Assembly: GCA_023419875.1 (NCBI GenBank)
Contig: JAEZXM010000354.1
Location: 1-19,716, forward strand
Reading direction: 5' to 3'
DNA from: Pseudomonadota bacterium
GTDB taxonomy: Bacteria > Myxococcota > Myxococcia > Myxococcales > Anaeromyxobacteraceae
DNA length: 19,716 nucleotides
Shown: piece by piece, positions 7,983 through 13,739 of the stretch
Numbering within the stretch: position 1 is the stretch's first letter
How the letters are laid out: the number at the start of each line of letters is the position of its first letter
Position numbers and translations under genes: made by a program
The notes under the pieces: model-generated
Seen by the model: only the letters and a program-made list of their open reading frames with translations
Database searches by the model: none
What the model was told of the DNA's origin: nothing

Positions 7983-8243
7983 ATGTCGGCGGCGACGGGT
8001 ACAAATACTGATATAGCGAGAGCCTACGTGCGTCTTCTCGGGGAAGGGACCGTGGTGTATCGAGCGGCGCCTGCCACGCCTGTTGGCGTTGACACCGTGC
8101 TGCTGGTGGCGCCAGAAGGCTACGATGACGAGGATGAGGAGTGGGAGTTCCCACCAGGGTCTGTGGTCCGCGTTGAACGACGCATTCTGGAAGGGGTGAG
8201 TGTGTTCGTGGCTGTTGCGTTGGGAAGTCCCACGGGCACCTGA
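7983..8243 (+). CDS. Small hypothetical protein, 86 aa
   Basis: The start is well supported: AAGGAGG lies 7 nt before the ATG, and the ORF runs to a stop at 8243. The protein has no signal peptide or membrane segment. Its core reads VRLLGEGTVVYRAAPA, then an acidic stretch DDEDEEWEF, then PPGSVVRVERR. This EGT..R...WEF.PG..V pattern resembles a group of small uncharacterised single-domain proteins that I have seen described only as hypothetical; function is unknown. Codon use is less GC-biased than in flanking genes (codons such as GAT, TAT, GTT and CGT are common), which suggests horizontal acquisition. The next gene lies 110 bp downstream in the same direction with similar composition, so the two may have arrived together. 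Confidence 0.7.
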   Translation: MSAATGTNTDIARAYVRLLGEGTVVYRAAPATPVGVDTVLLVAPEGYDDEDEEWEFPPGSVVRVERRILEGVSVFVAVALGSPTGT

Positions 8244-8353
8244 GCGACCTGCGCCCGCTCTTGGGATCGGCGGTGCGTTGATGCTGACTGATACAGACGA
8301 AACGCGCGGCGAGGCCGCTATCGGGGAATGGCTCAGATAGCAGGAATGAAACC

Positions 8354-8806
8354 ATGAGAGAGTGGGCCGCGGAGGAGGTGAAGGCTGCAGCAGATGCAGC
8401 GGGGGTTGCGATTGAGAGACTGTCGTTGGAGGAGGCGGAGCAGATCCGCCTTCTGGTGGAGAGCGAATACTCAGGTGACGGTGACCTGGGCTGGCCACTT
8501 TGGGAGCACATGCACGGCGTGGGCATTCACGACCCAGCGGCCAGACTGTGGATTGCAGACTTCGTTGGCTCTCGTGAGTGCTTCATTCTGTTCGATCCGC
8601 AGGATGCGCGGACCGGATTCCGGGTTCCGGTCGGCAACGATCTCACACCCTTGCTGGAGCCTCTGAATGGAGTCGAGTTCTATGTGACCGACTTCGATGC
8701 CGAGTACTTGCTCTGTTACAATCACCACGAGGTGCTTGTGGCCGCCGGCAGCGCATCCTCGTGGTTGCAGGCCCGAATCGGTCAGGAGGAGCCTCCCGAC
8801 GGTTGA
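8354..8806 (+). CDS. Hypothetical protein, 150 aa, possible immunity-type protein
   Basis: The product is 150 aa, acidic and soluble, with no signal peptide or transmembrane segment. The N-terminal third is helical (AAEEVKAAADAAGVAIERLS). The second half alternates beta strands: CFILFDPQDARTGFRV, then a helix DLTPLLEPLNG, then EFYVTDFDAEYLLCYNHHEV. The layout (..WIADF..., ..FYVTD....LLCYNHHE.L) resembles small single-domain families such as DUF6756 and other proteins suspected to be toxin-immunity partners; this is a weak resemblance from memory. AGGA lies 8 nt before the ATG. Composition is lower in GC than the neighbours, like the preceding gene, consistent with acquired DNA. No toxin gene is visible beside it, so it would be an orphan if it is an immunity protein. 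Confidence 0.65.
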   Translation: MREWAAEEVKAAADAAGVAIERLSLEEAEQIRLLVESEYSGDGDLGWPLWEHMHGVGIHDPAARLWIADFVGSRECFILFDPQDARTGFRVPVGNDLTPLLEPLNGVEFYVTDFDAEYLLCYNHHEVLVAAGSASSWLQARIGQEEPPDG

Positions 8807-8837
8807 CCAGCATGTGTTCCGACAACAGTCCTCCTGA

Positions 8838-8880
8838 CGGGGGTATCCCCGCCGCTGCACGCGTTCCCGCGAGGTGCGGG
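8838..8880 (+). terminator. Two GC-rich hairpins after the hypothetical gene pair
   Basis: CGGGG-GTAT-CCCCG (8838-8851) forms a 5-bp stem with a 4-nt loop. TCCCGC-GAGGT-GCGGGA (8864-8880) forms a 6-bp stem with a 5-nt loop. Both lie between the 150-aa gene and the DUF429 gene. No T-tract follows. They may act as a transcript end or a 5' leader structure for the next gene. Confidence 0.3.
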
Positions 8881-8925
8881 ACGAGCTGAGGAGGAGGCGG
8901 GAGTGTTCGGGTAGAACGGGGCCCC

Positions 8926-9870
8926 ATGGACGAGGCCGCGCCCGAGGTCGTCGTCGGGATCGACTTCGCTGGACCCGCTCAGGCCGCGAGGCAGCGGAGG
9001 AAGATCCTCGTCGTGGCCGCCACCCGCTACGCGGCCCGGGCATACCGCGTGACTGCGTCCGGCCTGAACGAGCGGCTCCTCGGCGCGCCGCCCGGATGGA
9101 CCGCCGCTGAGCTCGCAGATGGCATCCTGTCGTCCGAGGTGCCCGTCTCGGTGGTCGCTCCCGACTTCCCGTTCTCGCTCCCGCGCACGCTCCTCGAGAG
9201 CGACGACTTCGCCGCGCGCGTCGGAGCGCCGGCGGCGTTTCGCACGTGGGAGGCGTTCAACGCCGCCGTGCGGGCCGCGCTGCCGCTCTCGTGCCCGGTG
9301 GACTACTCCGCGTTCCAGGCGTGGAAGGACCCTGCGTTCCGCCTCAAGCGCGCGTGCGACGTGACGTGTGGCGCGCAGCCGCCGCTCAAGTACAAGTTCC
9401 AGGTGCTCTTCAACATGACGCTCCTCGGCGCCGCGTTTCTCGGGAGGCTCGAGTCCAGCGGACGGTTCGACGTCGTCCCGTTCCAGGCACGCGGGAGGAC
9501 ACCAGTCATCGAGATCTACCCCGGCCACACCATGCGCAGCCTCGGCGTGCCCGGGTACAAGGGCAGCCCGCGCCCAGCGATCGAAGCGACGCTCGAGCAT
9601 GTCCGCGGGCTCGGGTTCAAGTTCGAGGTCGATCCCGCGATTCGGGCCGTGTGCGAGACCTACGACAGCGGCCGGAGAGGCGCGACCGATCACGACGCGG
9701 CGGACGCTCTCGTCGCCGCGACGGTCGCGGCGCTCCATCGAGAGGGTGACGCCACGCCGTTCGACGGCGGGGAGGGTTGCAGGCACGAGGGGACGATCTG
9801 GAGCGTGCGGGGGCGGTCGAAGGGCCTCGTACCCCGCGCGGAAGGTCGCGGTGCTCTCGGTGGTGGCTGA
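8926..9870 (+). CDS. DUF429 family protein, predicted RNase H-fold nuclease
   Basis: The product is 314 aa, the usual size for DUF429. The family signatures are present: GIDFAGP near the N-terminus (Asp13), a second acidic strand APDFPFS (Asp80), the EIYPG motif (Glu196), and the C-terminal DHDAADALVAATVAA helix (Asp257, Asp260). These acidic residues fit a metal-binding RNase H-like active site, which is why the family is predicted to be a nuclease; no biological role has been settled. It has no signal peptide. The start ATG has only a weak ribosome-binding site, although no better in-frame start exists close by. It converges on the disulfide-reductase gene with a 19-bp gap. Codon use is strongly GC-biased again, so it belongs to the core background rather than the island upstream. 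Confidence 0.8.
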   Translation: MDEAAPEVVVGIDFAGPAQAARQRRKILVVAATRYAARAYRVTASGLNERLLGAPPGWTAAELADGILSSEVPVSVVAPDFPFSLPRTLLESDDFAARVGAPAAFRTWEAFNAAVRAALPLSCPVDYSAFQAWKDPAFRLKRACDVTCGAQPPLKYKFQVLFNMTLLGAAFLGRLESSGRFDVVPFQARGRTPVIEIYPGHTMRSLGVPGYKGSPRPAIEATLEHVRGLGFKFEVDPAIRAVCETYDSGRRGATDHDAADALVAATVAALHREGDATPFDGGEGCRHEGTIWSVRGRSKGLVPRAEGRGALGGG

Positions 9871-9889
9871 CGCCGTTCCCTGGCCCGGA

Positions 9890-11245
9890 TCACCCCACCC
9901 TCATCGCCAGCAATTGCACCCCCTCCGCAAACGTCGGGTGCGCGACCTGCATCTCCACCAGCGCCCGGAGCGGCGCCCCCGCGGCCATCATCACGGCGAA
10001 GAGGTGCACCAGCTCCCCGGCCTCGGCGCCGACGATCCTCGCGCCCAGGATCTTCTCGCCGTCCGGCGTCACGAGGAGCTTCATCGTCCCGGCGGTCTCG
10101 TCGGTCTCGATCGCCCGCGCGATCGAGCCGAACTTCATCGTCGCGGCGCGGTAGGCGACTCCGCGGTCGCGCGCCTCGCGCTCGTTCAGCCCCACGCCGC
10201 CCACTTGTGGATCCGTGAACACGCAGTACGGGATGACGCGACCCGCCCGGCCGCGGCCCGGGCGGCCCTCCAGGACGTCGAGCAGCAAGCGGTGGTCGTC
10301 CCATGACGTGTGCGTGAACGCGGGGCCGCCGGTGACGTCGCCGACGGCATACACGCCGGGTGCGCTCGTCCGGTAGTGATCGTCCACCTGCACGTGGCCG
10401 CGCGCGTCGAGCGCGACGCCTGCCTCGGCGCACCCGAGGTCGTCGGTGTTGGGCCGGCGGCCGAGGGCGACGAGCAGGTGCGAGCCCGCGATCTCCCGCC
10501 CGTCCTCGAGCGTGATCGCGACGCCGCCCGCGCGAAGCGCCGCCCGGGCGGCGTTCGCCGAGAGGAGGACCTCGATCCCCTCGGTCCGGAACACCTCCTC
10601 GACGGCCTCCGAGATCTCGGGATCTTCGCGGTCGAGGAGGTGCGAGGCGCGCTGGATCAAGGTCACCCGCGCGCCGAGCCTGCGGTACGCCTGAGCGAGC
10701 TCGCAGCCGACGTAGCCGCCGCCGAGGACCAGGAGGTGCTCGGGCGGACCGGAGAGCTCCATCACGCGCCGGTTGTCGAGCCACGGCACCGCCTCGGCGC
10801 CGCGGAGCGCCGGCGGCGCGGGGCGCGTGCCGACGTTCAGCACGACCACCTCCGCCTCGTGCCGCTCGCCCGCGATCTCCAGCTCGCGCGCCCCCGTGAA
10901 CCGGGCGTGGCCCCGCACGAGCTGGAGCCGCGGCCCGGCCTTCTCGATCCGCCGCTCCACGCCCTCGCGCCAGCGGCGGACCATGGCGTCCTTCCGTGCC
11001 ATCACCGCCGCGAAGTCCACCCGGACCTCGCGCGCGTGGACCCCGAGCCGGCCTGCGGTCCGCGCCACGTGCGCGGCGCGGGCGCTCGCGACGAGCGTCT
11101 TCGTCGGCGTGCACCCGTAGTTCACGCACGTCCCGCCCACCTGCGACCGCTCGGCGAGGAGCACGGTCCGGCCCGCCGACACCAGCTTCTCGGCGAGCGG
11201 GACCGCGGCCTGCCCGGTCCCGACCACGGCGACGTCGTAGCGCAT
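9890..11245 (-). CDS. FAD-dependent pyridine nucleotide-disulfide oxidoreductase (mercuric reductase-like)
   Basis: The product is 451 aa, a complete class I flavin disulfide reductase. The FAD-binding Rossmann motif is at residues 6-14 (VVGTGQAAV). The redox-active disulfide is GGTCVNYGCTPTKT (Cys40, Cys45). The NAD(P)H site is LVLGGGYVGCELA (about 173-184). The second FAD motif ends in GVYAVGDVTG. The C-terminal dimer-interface domain ends in HPTFAEGVQ, where His436 and Glu441 are the expected catalytic base pair. It lacks the C-terminal Cys pair and the N-terminal HMA domain of true MerA, so mercury reduction is not supported. Homologues of this kind are often labelled mercuric reductase or dihydrolipoyl dehydrogenase. 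It follows the MFS gene by 9 bp and is the last gene of the minus-strand operon. Substrate unknown. Confidence 0.85.
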   Translation of the reverse strand: MRYDVAVVGTGQAAVPLAEKLVSAGRTVLLAERSQVGGTCVNYGCTPTKTLVASARAAHVARTAGRLGVHAREVRVDFAAVMARKDAMVRRWREGVERRIEKAGPRLQLVRGHARFTGARELEIAGERHEAEVVVLNVGTRPAPPALRGAEAVPWLDNRRVMELSGPPEHLLVLGGGYVGCELAQAYRRLGARVTLIQRASHLLDREDPEISEAVEEVFRTEGIEVLLSANAARAALRAGGVAITLEDGREIAGSHLLVALGRRPNTDDLGCAEAGVALDARGHVQVDDHYRTSAPGVYAVGDVTGGPAFTHTSWDDHRLLLDVLEGRPGRGRAGRVIPYCVFTDPQVGGVGLNEREARDRGVAYRAATMKFGSIARAIETDETAGTMKLLVTPDGEKILGARIVGAEAGELVHLFAVMMAAGAPLRALVEMQVAHPTFAEGVQLLAMRVG

Positions 11246-11254
11246 TCGAGGGTG

Positions 11255-12535
11255 CTAACCGCGCGGCCGGCCCGGGACGAGGGCGAACAGGGCCACCGCC
11301 GCGAACAGGGCGATCATCCCGGAGGCCCCGAACGCGGCGGCGCTCCCGAACCGATCCCAGACGGCCCCGAACGCGACGCTGGCGAGGAGCGCGGCGACGC
11401 CCATCGCCAGGTTGTACGCCCCGAACGCCGTCCCCCGGCGGCCCTCGGTCGCGAGCTCGGCGACGAGCGCCCGCTCGGCACCTTCGACGAGCCCATGCGT
11501 GATCCCGTACAGGGCGGTGAGCGCGAACAGGGCGGGGAGCGACGCGGCGAAGCCGATCGCCCCCCAGACCACCGCGTACACGCACCAGCCGAGCACGAGC
11601 GCGTTCCGCCGCCCGTGGCGATCGGCCAGGCGGCCGCCGGCGGTCGCGGTGCCCGCCTTCACGAGGTGCAGCGTGAGCCAGAGGAGCGGCGCGATCGCCG
11701 CCGAGGCGCCGAGGCGGGCCGCCTTCACGAGCAGGAACGCGTCGGTGGCGTTGGCGAAGGCGAAGAGCGTGAGCGCGAGGAGCGCGCGGCGGAGGGTGGG
11801 GGAGAGCGGGGTGTCCCCCTTCCCTTCGTCCTGAGCGTAGCGGCCGCCTACGGCGGCCGCAGAGTCGAAGGACGGACGGAGCCTGCTCCCAGCGGAACCC
11901 GGCTCCGGCGTGAGCGCGAGCGCGACCATCGCGAGCGCCCCGGGCACCGCCGCCCAGAGGAAGACCGTCCGCATCCGCTCGGCGTCCTCGGGCCGCCCCA
12001 CGAGGCCGGCGCCGAGGAGCCACAGGAGGCCGGCGCCGAGCAGCGTCCCGACGACTGCACCAGCGTGGTCCATCGCGCGGTGGAAGCCGAAGGCGCGGGC
12101 GCGGATCGAGGGATCGGTGACGCCCGCGAGCAGGGCGTCGCGCGGGCTCGTGCGCACGCCCTTGCCGACGCGGTCGAACACCCGGACGGCGAGCACGTGC
12201 CAGGGCGCGAGGGCAAACGCGGCGAGCGGCCGGACCACGGTGGAGAGGCCGTACCCTGCGAGCACCAGCGGCTTCAGCCGCGCGCGCCGGTCGGCGATGA
12301 CGCCGGTCACCCCCTTGAGCACGCTCGCCACGAGCTCGGCCGCCCCCTCGACGAGCCCGATGAAAGCGCCGGTCGCGCCGAGGGACACGAGGAACGCCGG
12401 CAGGAGCGGGAAGATCGCCTCGCTCGAGGCGTCCGTGAACAGGCTCACGAGCCCGAGCCCGATCACGGTCCGCGGAAGCCGCGGCGAGCGCGGCCGCGCC
12501 GCCGAGGCCGCGGCGCTCTCCCGCCCGTCCGTCAT
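11255..12535 (-). CDS. MFS transporter
   Basis: The product is 426 aa with about 12 hydrophobic segments in two halves, as in the major facilitator superfamily. Recognisable are the first-loop region GVTGVIADRRARLKPL (motif A-like), VFDRVGKGVRTSPRDA after TM4, and the second-half motif GGRLADRHGRRNALVLG. The central cytoplasmic loop (about 208-248) contains an inserted palindromic repeat element at residues 222-238, described separately. The start ATG overlaps the stop of the GNAT gene by 4 bp (ATGA), with GGAAGGCGAGGAG directly upstream, so translation is coupled. The longer open frame upstream of 12535 is just the GNAT gene in another frame. It is probably a drug or small-metabolite exporter, but the substrate cannot be read from the sequence. 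Confidence 0.85.
   Translation of the reverse strand: MTDGRESAAASAARPRSPRLPRTVIGLGLVSLFTDASSEAIFPLLPAFLVSLGATGAFIGLVEGAAELVASVLKGVTGVIADRRARLKPLVLAGYGLSTVVRPLAAFALAPWHVLAVRVFDRVGKGVRTSPRDALLAGVTDPSIRARAFGFHRAMDHAGAVVGTLLGAGLLWLLGAGLVGRPEDAERMRTVFLWAAVPGALAMVALALTPEPGSAGSRLRPSFDSAAAVGGRYAQDEGKGDTPLSPTLRRALLALTLFAFANATDAFLLVKAARLGASAAIAPLLWLTLHLVKAGTATAGGRLADRHGRRNALVLGWCVYAVVWGAIGFAASLPALFALTALYGITHGLVEGAERALVAELATEGRRGTAFGAYNLAMGVAALLASVAFGAVWDRFGSAAAFGASGMIALFAAVALFALVPGRPRG
11823..11871. repeat. Palindromic repeat element inserted in frame in the MFS gene
   Basis: This 49-bp imperfect palindrome has a 9-bp inner stem (GCGGCCGCC 11840-11848, GGCGGCCGC 11852-11860, 3-nt loop) and an outer stem (CCTTCG 11823-11828, CGAAGG 11866-11871). 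The arms CCTTCGTCCTGAGC and GTCGAAGGACG match the widespread TTCGTCCTGAGC...GTCGAAGG class of bacterial palindromic repeats. In the minus-strand MFS frame it encodes SFDSAAAVGGRYAQDEG (residues 222-238), an unstructured stretch in the inter-domain loop. The frame is intact, so the insertion appears tolerated. Confidence 0.75.
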
Positions 12536-13068
12536 CTCCTCGCCTTCCGGGCGGGGCCGAGCTCGCGCGCCAGCTCGATCACCGTCCGCCGGAACCCCGT
12601 CCCGGCGAAGGCGCCCAGCGCGACCTCGTTGGCCGCCGCCACGTGGATGACGAGCCGCTGCTCGCCGCGCGCGGCGAACCGCTCCACGAGCGCCTCGACG
12701 AGCTGCCGCCCCACGCCCGCCCGCCGCGCCCGAGGCTCGACCCAGAGGTCCACCCCGACCGCGCACTTCTCCCGGAACGTGTTCCAGTCGCGCTTCTCGA
12801 TCCGGCCGTACGCGTAGCCGAGCACACGGCCCTGCCGGACCGCGACGAGCACCACCGCCCGCGGGTTCACGAGCTCCTTGCCGAGCCACCAGGCGTAGCC
12901 ATCCTCGATCGGCTCATCGGGCAGGAAGAAGCGGGCCGGGTCCATGCGGTGGTGCGCGCGGGCGAGCCGAGCGCCCATGCGCGCGAGCGCGAAGACCTCC
13001 TCGGCGCGGGCGTCGCGGACGGTGACCGGTCGCGCCGGACGGCGCGCGGCCCTGGCTCGGGTAGGCAT
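12532..13068 (-). CDS. GNAT family N-acetyltransferase
   Basis: The product is 178 aa from ATG 13068. It is a single GNAT domain that transfers an acetyl group from acetyl-CoA to an amine. It begins with a basic Ala/Arg tail and then VTVRDARAEEVFALARMG, the first strand and helix. The acetyl-CoA-binding motif A is VDLWVEPRARRAGVGRQLVEAL (shown in part: RARRAGVGRQLVEAL), with the R-R-x-G-V-G phosphate loop. The C-terminal HVAAANEVALGAFAGTGFRR is the usual N...A..FY..GF region with Tyr replaced by Phe. The ATG at 13068 lacks a clear Shine-Dalgarno; the open frame continues to 13179, but that extension looks non-coding. It is the first gene of the minus-strand operon and overlaps the MFS start by 4 bp. 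Substrate unknown. Confidence 0.8.
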   Translation of the reverse strand: MPTRARAARRPARPVTVRDARAEEVFALARMGARLARAHHRMDPARFFLPDEPIEDGYAWWLGKELVNPRAVVLVAVRQGRVLGYAYGRIEKRDWNTFREKCAVGVDLWVEPRARRAGVGRQLVEALVERFAARGEQRLVIHVAAANEVALGAFAGTGFRRTVIELARELGPARKARR

Positions 13069-13311
13069 GCCGGCAGTCTGCGACGGCCCGCGGCCCCGCG
13101 CCAGCGGGACCTCGCCGGCCTGTCGGCGTCCCGAAACGGAGGGACGGGGGAGCGGGCTCCCTTGCGGGTGAGCGTTCACGGTCTGTCACATGCACCGGTG
13201 TCCACCGGATCGGGCGGCGGCCCCGCGCGACCGTCCTGCGCGACCCGGGGTGAGCGCCGCCTCGCGGTCCGGGCCGCCCGGCCCCGCGCGCGAGCGGGGT
13301 TTCGGTCCGGT

Positions 13312-13332
13312 CCGGTTCTTGAAACGAACCGG
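13312..13332. promoter_or_regulatory. Inverted repeat upstream of the 41-aa gene
   Basis: CCGGTTC (13312-13318) and GAACCGG (13326-13332) form a perfect 7-bp inverted repeat around TTGAAAC. It ends 18 bp before the Shine-Dalgarno sequence of the small gene. It could be an operator or a 5' leader hairpin. A -35-like TTGAAA lies in its loop, but no convincing -10 follows. The rest of 13069-13311 shows no gene. Confidence 0.35.
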
Positions 13333-13360
13333 GTCAAGGGGGCACCGCCGAGGAGGTTCC

Positions 13361-13486
13361 ATGCCGGACATCTTCATGCACTTCGTGTTCGGTCGCTGGT
13401 TCACCCACCGGTCCGAGGTATCGAAGCCGCCGGCGCCGGCGCAGCAGCCCGCGCCGAAGCCGAAGGATCCGCCGTCCCACGGGTAA
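13361..13486 (+). CDS. Small 41-aa protein of unknown function
   Basis: A perfect Shine-Dalgarno AGGAGG (13351-13356) sits 4 nt before the ATG, followed by a 41-codon frame ending in TAA. The N-terminal half, MPDIFMHFVFGRWF, is hydrophobic/aromatic and could form a short amphipathic or membrane-binding helix. The C-terminal half is Pro/Ala/Lys-rich and flexible (PPAPAQQPAPKPKDPP). No family was recognised. An inverted repeat precedes it and a 13-bp hairpin begins 10 bp after its stop, so it has the outline of a small stand-alone transcription unit. It lies 253 bp upstream of nuoL on the same strand. An accessory role for the respiratory complex is only a guess from position. Confidence 0.55.
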   Translation: MPDIFMHFVFGRWFTHRSEVSKPPAPAQQPAPKPKDPPSHG

Positions 13487-13495
13487 GGTCGCCCG

Positions 13496-13535
13496 GCCGG
13501 CTCGCCCGCGTTCGGCAGCGATCGGGCGGGCCGGC
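13496..13535 (+). terminator. Strong GC hairpin after the small gene, with a competing hairpin
   Basis: Bases 13496-13508 pair with 13523-13535 over 13 bp, including one T-G wobble, around a 14-nt loop. There is no T-tract, so it is terminator-like only. A second inverted repeat, GCGATCGG (13518-13525) with CCGATCGC (13545-13552), shares bases with the right arm of the first, so the two hairpins exclude each other. Confidence 0.4.
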
Positions 13536-13561
13536 GAGGGACGACCGATCGCCGGGCGCGA

Positions 13562-13629
13562 CCGGAGCACGCCCAGGAGCGGGCGGCGACGCCGGCCCAT
13601 TCGGGGGAATCGGGCCCCGGAGCACGCCC
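13562..13629. repeat. 13-bp direct repeat in the nuoL leader region
   Basis: CCGGAGCACGCCC occurs at 13562-13574 and again at 13617-13629, 55 bp apart, in the gap before nuoL. Its meaning is unknown; it could be a pair of protein-binding sites or chance in GC-rich DNA. Confidence 0.35.
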
Positions 13630-13697
13630 CGGTTTCAGGCCTGCTCGTTCCGAGCCATCCCCGCAGCGCGACGTGGCTTTTCCGGTGCGAAGAACGC

Positions 13698-13726
13698 TTG
13701 CCTGGCCTGCTCCCAGACGGTAATCC
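13698..13726 (+). promoter_or_regulatory. Candidate sigma70-type promoter for nuoLMN
   Basis: A -35-like TTGCCT (13698-13703) and a -10-like TAATCC (13721-13726) are separated by exactly 17 bp. Transcription would start near 13733, only about 7 nt before the nuoL ATG at 13740. This would give a nearly leaderless mRNA, which agrees with the absence of a Shine-Dalgarno sequence before nuoL. Confidence 0.3.
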
Positions 13727-13739
13727 TTCGCGCCACGCC

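Noticed and set aside
8841..8886. GTATCCCCGCCG-type sequence resembling a CRISPR repeat
   Set aside because: The similar hairpin-like motif occurs once, with no regularly spaced copies and no cas genes, so it is kept only as a hairpin.
9890..11245. Annotation as merA (mercuric reductase)
   Set aside because: The N-terminal metal-binding domain and the C-terminal vicinal cysteines are missing and no mer genes are nearby.
10310..12817. 835-codon plus-strand frame across the reductase and MFS genes
   Set aside because: Antisense shadow of two clear protein families; Arg/Glu/His-rich without domain signals.
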